From Calothrix sp. PCC 7716 (GTDB lineage: Bacteria > Cyanobacteriota > Cyanobacteriia > Cyanobacteriales > Nostocaceae): a stretch of DNA of 64,000 nucleotides. The notes beneath the pieces are model-generated. The model was not told where the DNA came from. It made no database searches and saw nothing but the letters and a program-made list of their open reading frames with translations. Shown here piece after piece: positions 62,900 through 64,000 of this stretch. Each line of letters starts with the position of its first letter. Position 1 is the first letter of the stretch. A program made the translations under genes and the position numbers. The DNA is taken from positions 310,001 to 374,000 of the forward strand of contig NZ_AP025018.1 in NCBI RefSeq assembly GCF_019977735.1, in the 5' to 3' direction.

Positions 62900-63442
62900 A
62901 TGGATAATACGGTTAGCACAGAATTAGGTTTTTGGGAGCAAATAAAAGAAGATTGGAAGTCACACGGGTGCGACTGGACACTTCCTGGTTTTCGTGCAGT
63001 GGCAGTACATCGATTTGGTGTATGGCGTATGACAGTACAACCAAAGCTTTTACGCGCTCCTTTAAGTATTCTCTACCGAATGTTATTCCGTAAAATTCGC
63101 AACGGTTATGGTATTGAACTACCTTACACTGTTAACCTTGGGCGCCGTGTAGTTATTGAACACCAAGGAGGTATTGTAATTCACGGTTACAGCACAATTG
63201 GTGACGACTGCATTATTCGTCAAGGTGTAACTTTAGGAAATCGTTATCTCAACCGTCCGTTAGATGCACCTTGTTTAGGCAAGCGCGTTAATGTTGGTGC
63301 TGGCGCCAAAATTTTTGGTGATGTCACCATTGGTGATAATGTCAATATTGGCGCTAATGCAGTAGTACTAAGCGATATTCCTTCAGAGTCAACTGCTGTA
63401 GGTATTCCCGCAAAAGTTATTCAGAAATCACTCGTCAATTAG
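62900..63442 (+). CDS. Serine acetyltransferase-like hexapeptide acetyltransferase, EPS operon
   Basis: A 180-residue left-handed beta-helix protein. GFWEQIKEDWKSHGCDWTLP, FRAVAVHRFGVWRM is the CysE-like head; hexapeptide repeats follow (VVIEHQGGIVIHGYSTIGDD, IIRQGVTLGNR, NVGAGAKIFGDVTIGDN). It is shorter than CysE and, given its place in an EPS operon, more likely acetylates a sugar or serves as EPS acetyltransferase. Its stop TAG is the first base step into an AGAAACCGGGTTTC repeat. Confidence 0.85.
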   Translation: MDNTVSTELGFWEQIKEDWKSHGCDWTLPGFRAVAVHRFGVWRMTVQPKLLRAPLSILYRMLFRKIRNGYGIELPYTVNLGRRVVIEHQGGIVIHGYSTIGDDCIIRQGVTLGNRYLNRPLDAPCLGKRVNVGAGAKIFGDVTIGDNVNIGANAVVLSDIPSESTAVGIPAKVIQKSLVN

Positions 63443-63505
63443 AAACCGGGTTCCTTACCACAAGTTAAAATTTTTACCCAAGTTTTTCACAGGAACCCGG
63501 TTTCT
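63441..63505. repeat. 65-bp AGAAACCGGGTTCC-bounded element
   Basis: AGAAACCGGGTTCCT at 63441 and AGGAACCCGGTTTCT at 63491-63505 are inverted ends. The element begins inside the stop codon of the acetyltransferase gene. The centre differs from the copies at 10.8 and 22.5 kb, so the ends are what is conserved. Confidence 0.9.
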
Positions 63506-63532
63506 TGGATAAACATTAGGAAATTCTCTAAC

Positions 63533-64000
63533 ATGTATACAAATCAGTTAGTGCATCTATCAATAGAAATAATTCTGCTGATAAGTGCCCTTTTTTTGCT
63601 TGTTCTGTGTTCTGTTTTACTAATTGAATGTATCGCTGCTCTGTTTCCACTCACTCCCACCACTTCAAAAATTCAGACTAATAAGGTGGCAGTCTTAATT
63701 CCTGCTCATAATGAAGAAGCTGTAATTTCAAATACATTAAAAAGCTTAAAATCTACGTCATTACCACATCATAAAATTGTAGTAGTTGCTGATAACTGTA
63801 CAGACGCAACTGCTGAAATCGCGTCACGTGCAGGAGTTACAGTCATAGAAAGACAAGATGAGAACAAGAAAGGTAAAGGATACGCTTTAGACTACGGGTT
63901 AAAATTTCTAGAGAATAACCCACCTGAAGTTGTTGTATTTATCGACGCTGATTGTGTAGTTCAAAGAAATACAATAACGCTGTTGACCGAGAAAGCTAAT
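63533..64000 (+). CDS. Glycosyltransferase family 2, N-terminal part
   Basis: The gene starts at ATG 63533 and runs off the window after 156 codons. A first membrane segment (EIILLISALFLLVLCSVLLI) precedes the GT-A core: VAVLIPAHNEEAVISNTLKS, IVVVADNCTDATAEIASRAG, KKGKGYALDYGLKFL and VVVFIDADCVV (DxD). It is a processive or single-transfer EPS glycosyltransferase of family 2; membrane attachment at the start suggests it acts at the inner membrane. Confidence 0.9.
   Translation, partial: MYTNQLVHLSIEIILLISALFLLVLCSVLLIECIAALFPLTPTTSKIQTNKVAVLIPAHNEEAVISNTLKSLKSTSLPHHKIVVVADNCTDATAEIASRAGVTVIERQDENKKGKGYALDYGLKFLENNPPEVVVFIDADCVVQRNTITLLTEKAN

Overview
The window looks like the chromosome of a filamentous, probably heterocyst-forming cyanobacterium (Nostocales). 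The evidence is a fused NADPH-thioredoxin reductase/thioredoxin (NTRC), a cyanobacterial-type PII protein, DUF4327 and DUF6887/6888 proteins, a DnaJ-TPR-WD40 protein, a zinc-ribbon PP2C beside an FHA-kinase, low GC, and many short intergenic repeat families. The HIP1 palindrome GCGATCGC that marks most such genomes was not seen by eye. In its place the 6-mer GGCGCC occurs about 115 times (hand count), far above the handful expected by composition.

Layout. 0-4 kb: end of thiD, a coiled-coil membrane protein, glnB, rdgB and a phosphohexomutase. 4-9.2 kb: a DUF6888/6887 pair whose first member has a stop codon, a TPR protein separated from its ATPase head, an actin-like ParM/ParR-like pair, and a dedA relic. 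9.4-14.2 kb: an oxidoreductase, a CBS-domain membrane protein, two exported proteins, a tnpB-like remnant and an odd tRNA(CAU). 14.3-18 kb: pyrE, a MazF-type toxin-antitoxin pair, and thiC under a TPP riboswitch. 18-28 kb: DnaJ-WD40, an ISL3 insertion beside a beheaded glycosyltransferase, a pseudouridine synthase, a histidine kinase, and a PP2C phosphatase/FHA-kinase pair. 28-31.6 kb: a repeat-rich gap, a nucleotidyltransferase-like/XRE pair and broken accessory genes. 31.7-39.2 kb: a pilin and surface-modification region (two FkbM methyltransferases, a SPINDLY-type O-GlcNAc transferase, PilA, a class I methyltransferase). 39.5-42.2 kb: an accessory island with a ribbon-helix-helix operon, a wrecked paralogue of one of its genes, and a second, damaged copy of the nucleotidyltransferase/XRE pair. 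42.9-49.4 kb: NTRC, DUF433, an IS200/IS605 element, an ABC permease and a ROK kinase. 49.4-52.6 kb: a broken DNA methyltransferase and toxin-antitoxin genes. 52.6-64 kb: pyrG, an N-acetylmuramoyl-L-alanine amidase, a secreted lectin/FG-GAP protein, and the start of an exopolysaccharide operon (WecG/TagA-type transferase, tyrosine autokinase, acetyltransferase, family 2 glycosyltransferase).

Two themes recur. Repeats often sit exactly at gene 3' ends and are translated as short C-terminal tails. Accessory genes (toxins, a methyltransferase, DUF6888, DUF6932, Uma2) are being lost through nonsense changes, frameshifts and small deletions, while housekeeping genes are intact. The best candidates for an under-described system are the DUF6932-like nucleotidyltransferase/XRE pair, present twice, and the small ribbon-helix-helix operon next to its second copy.
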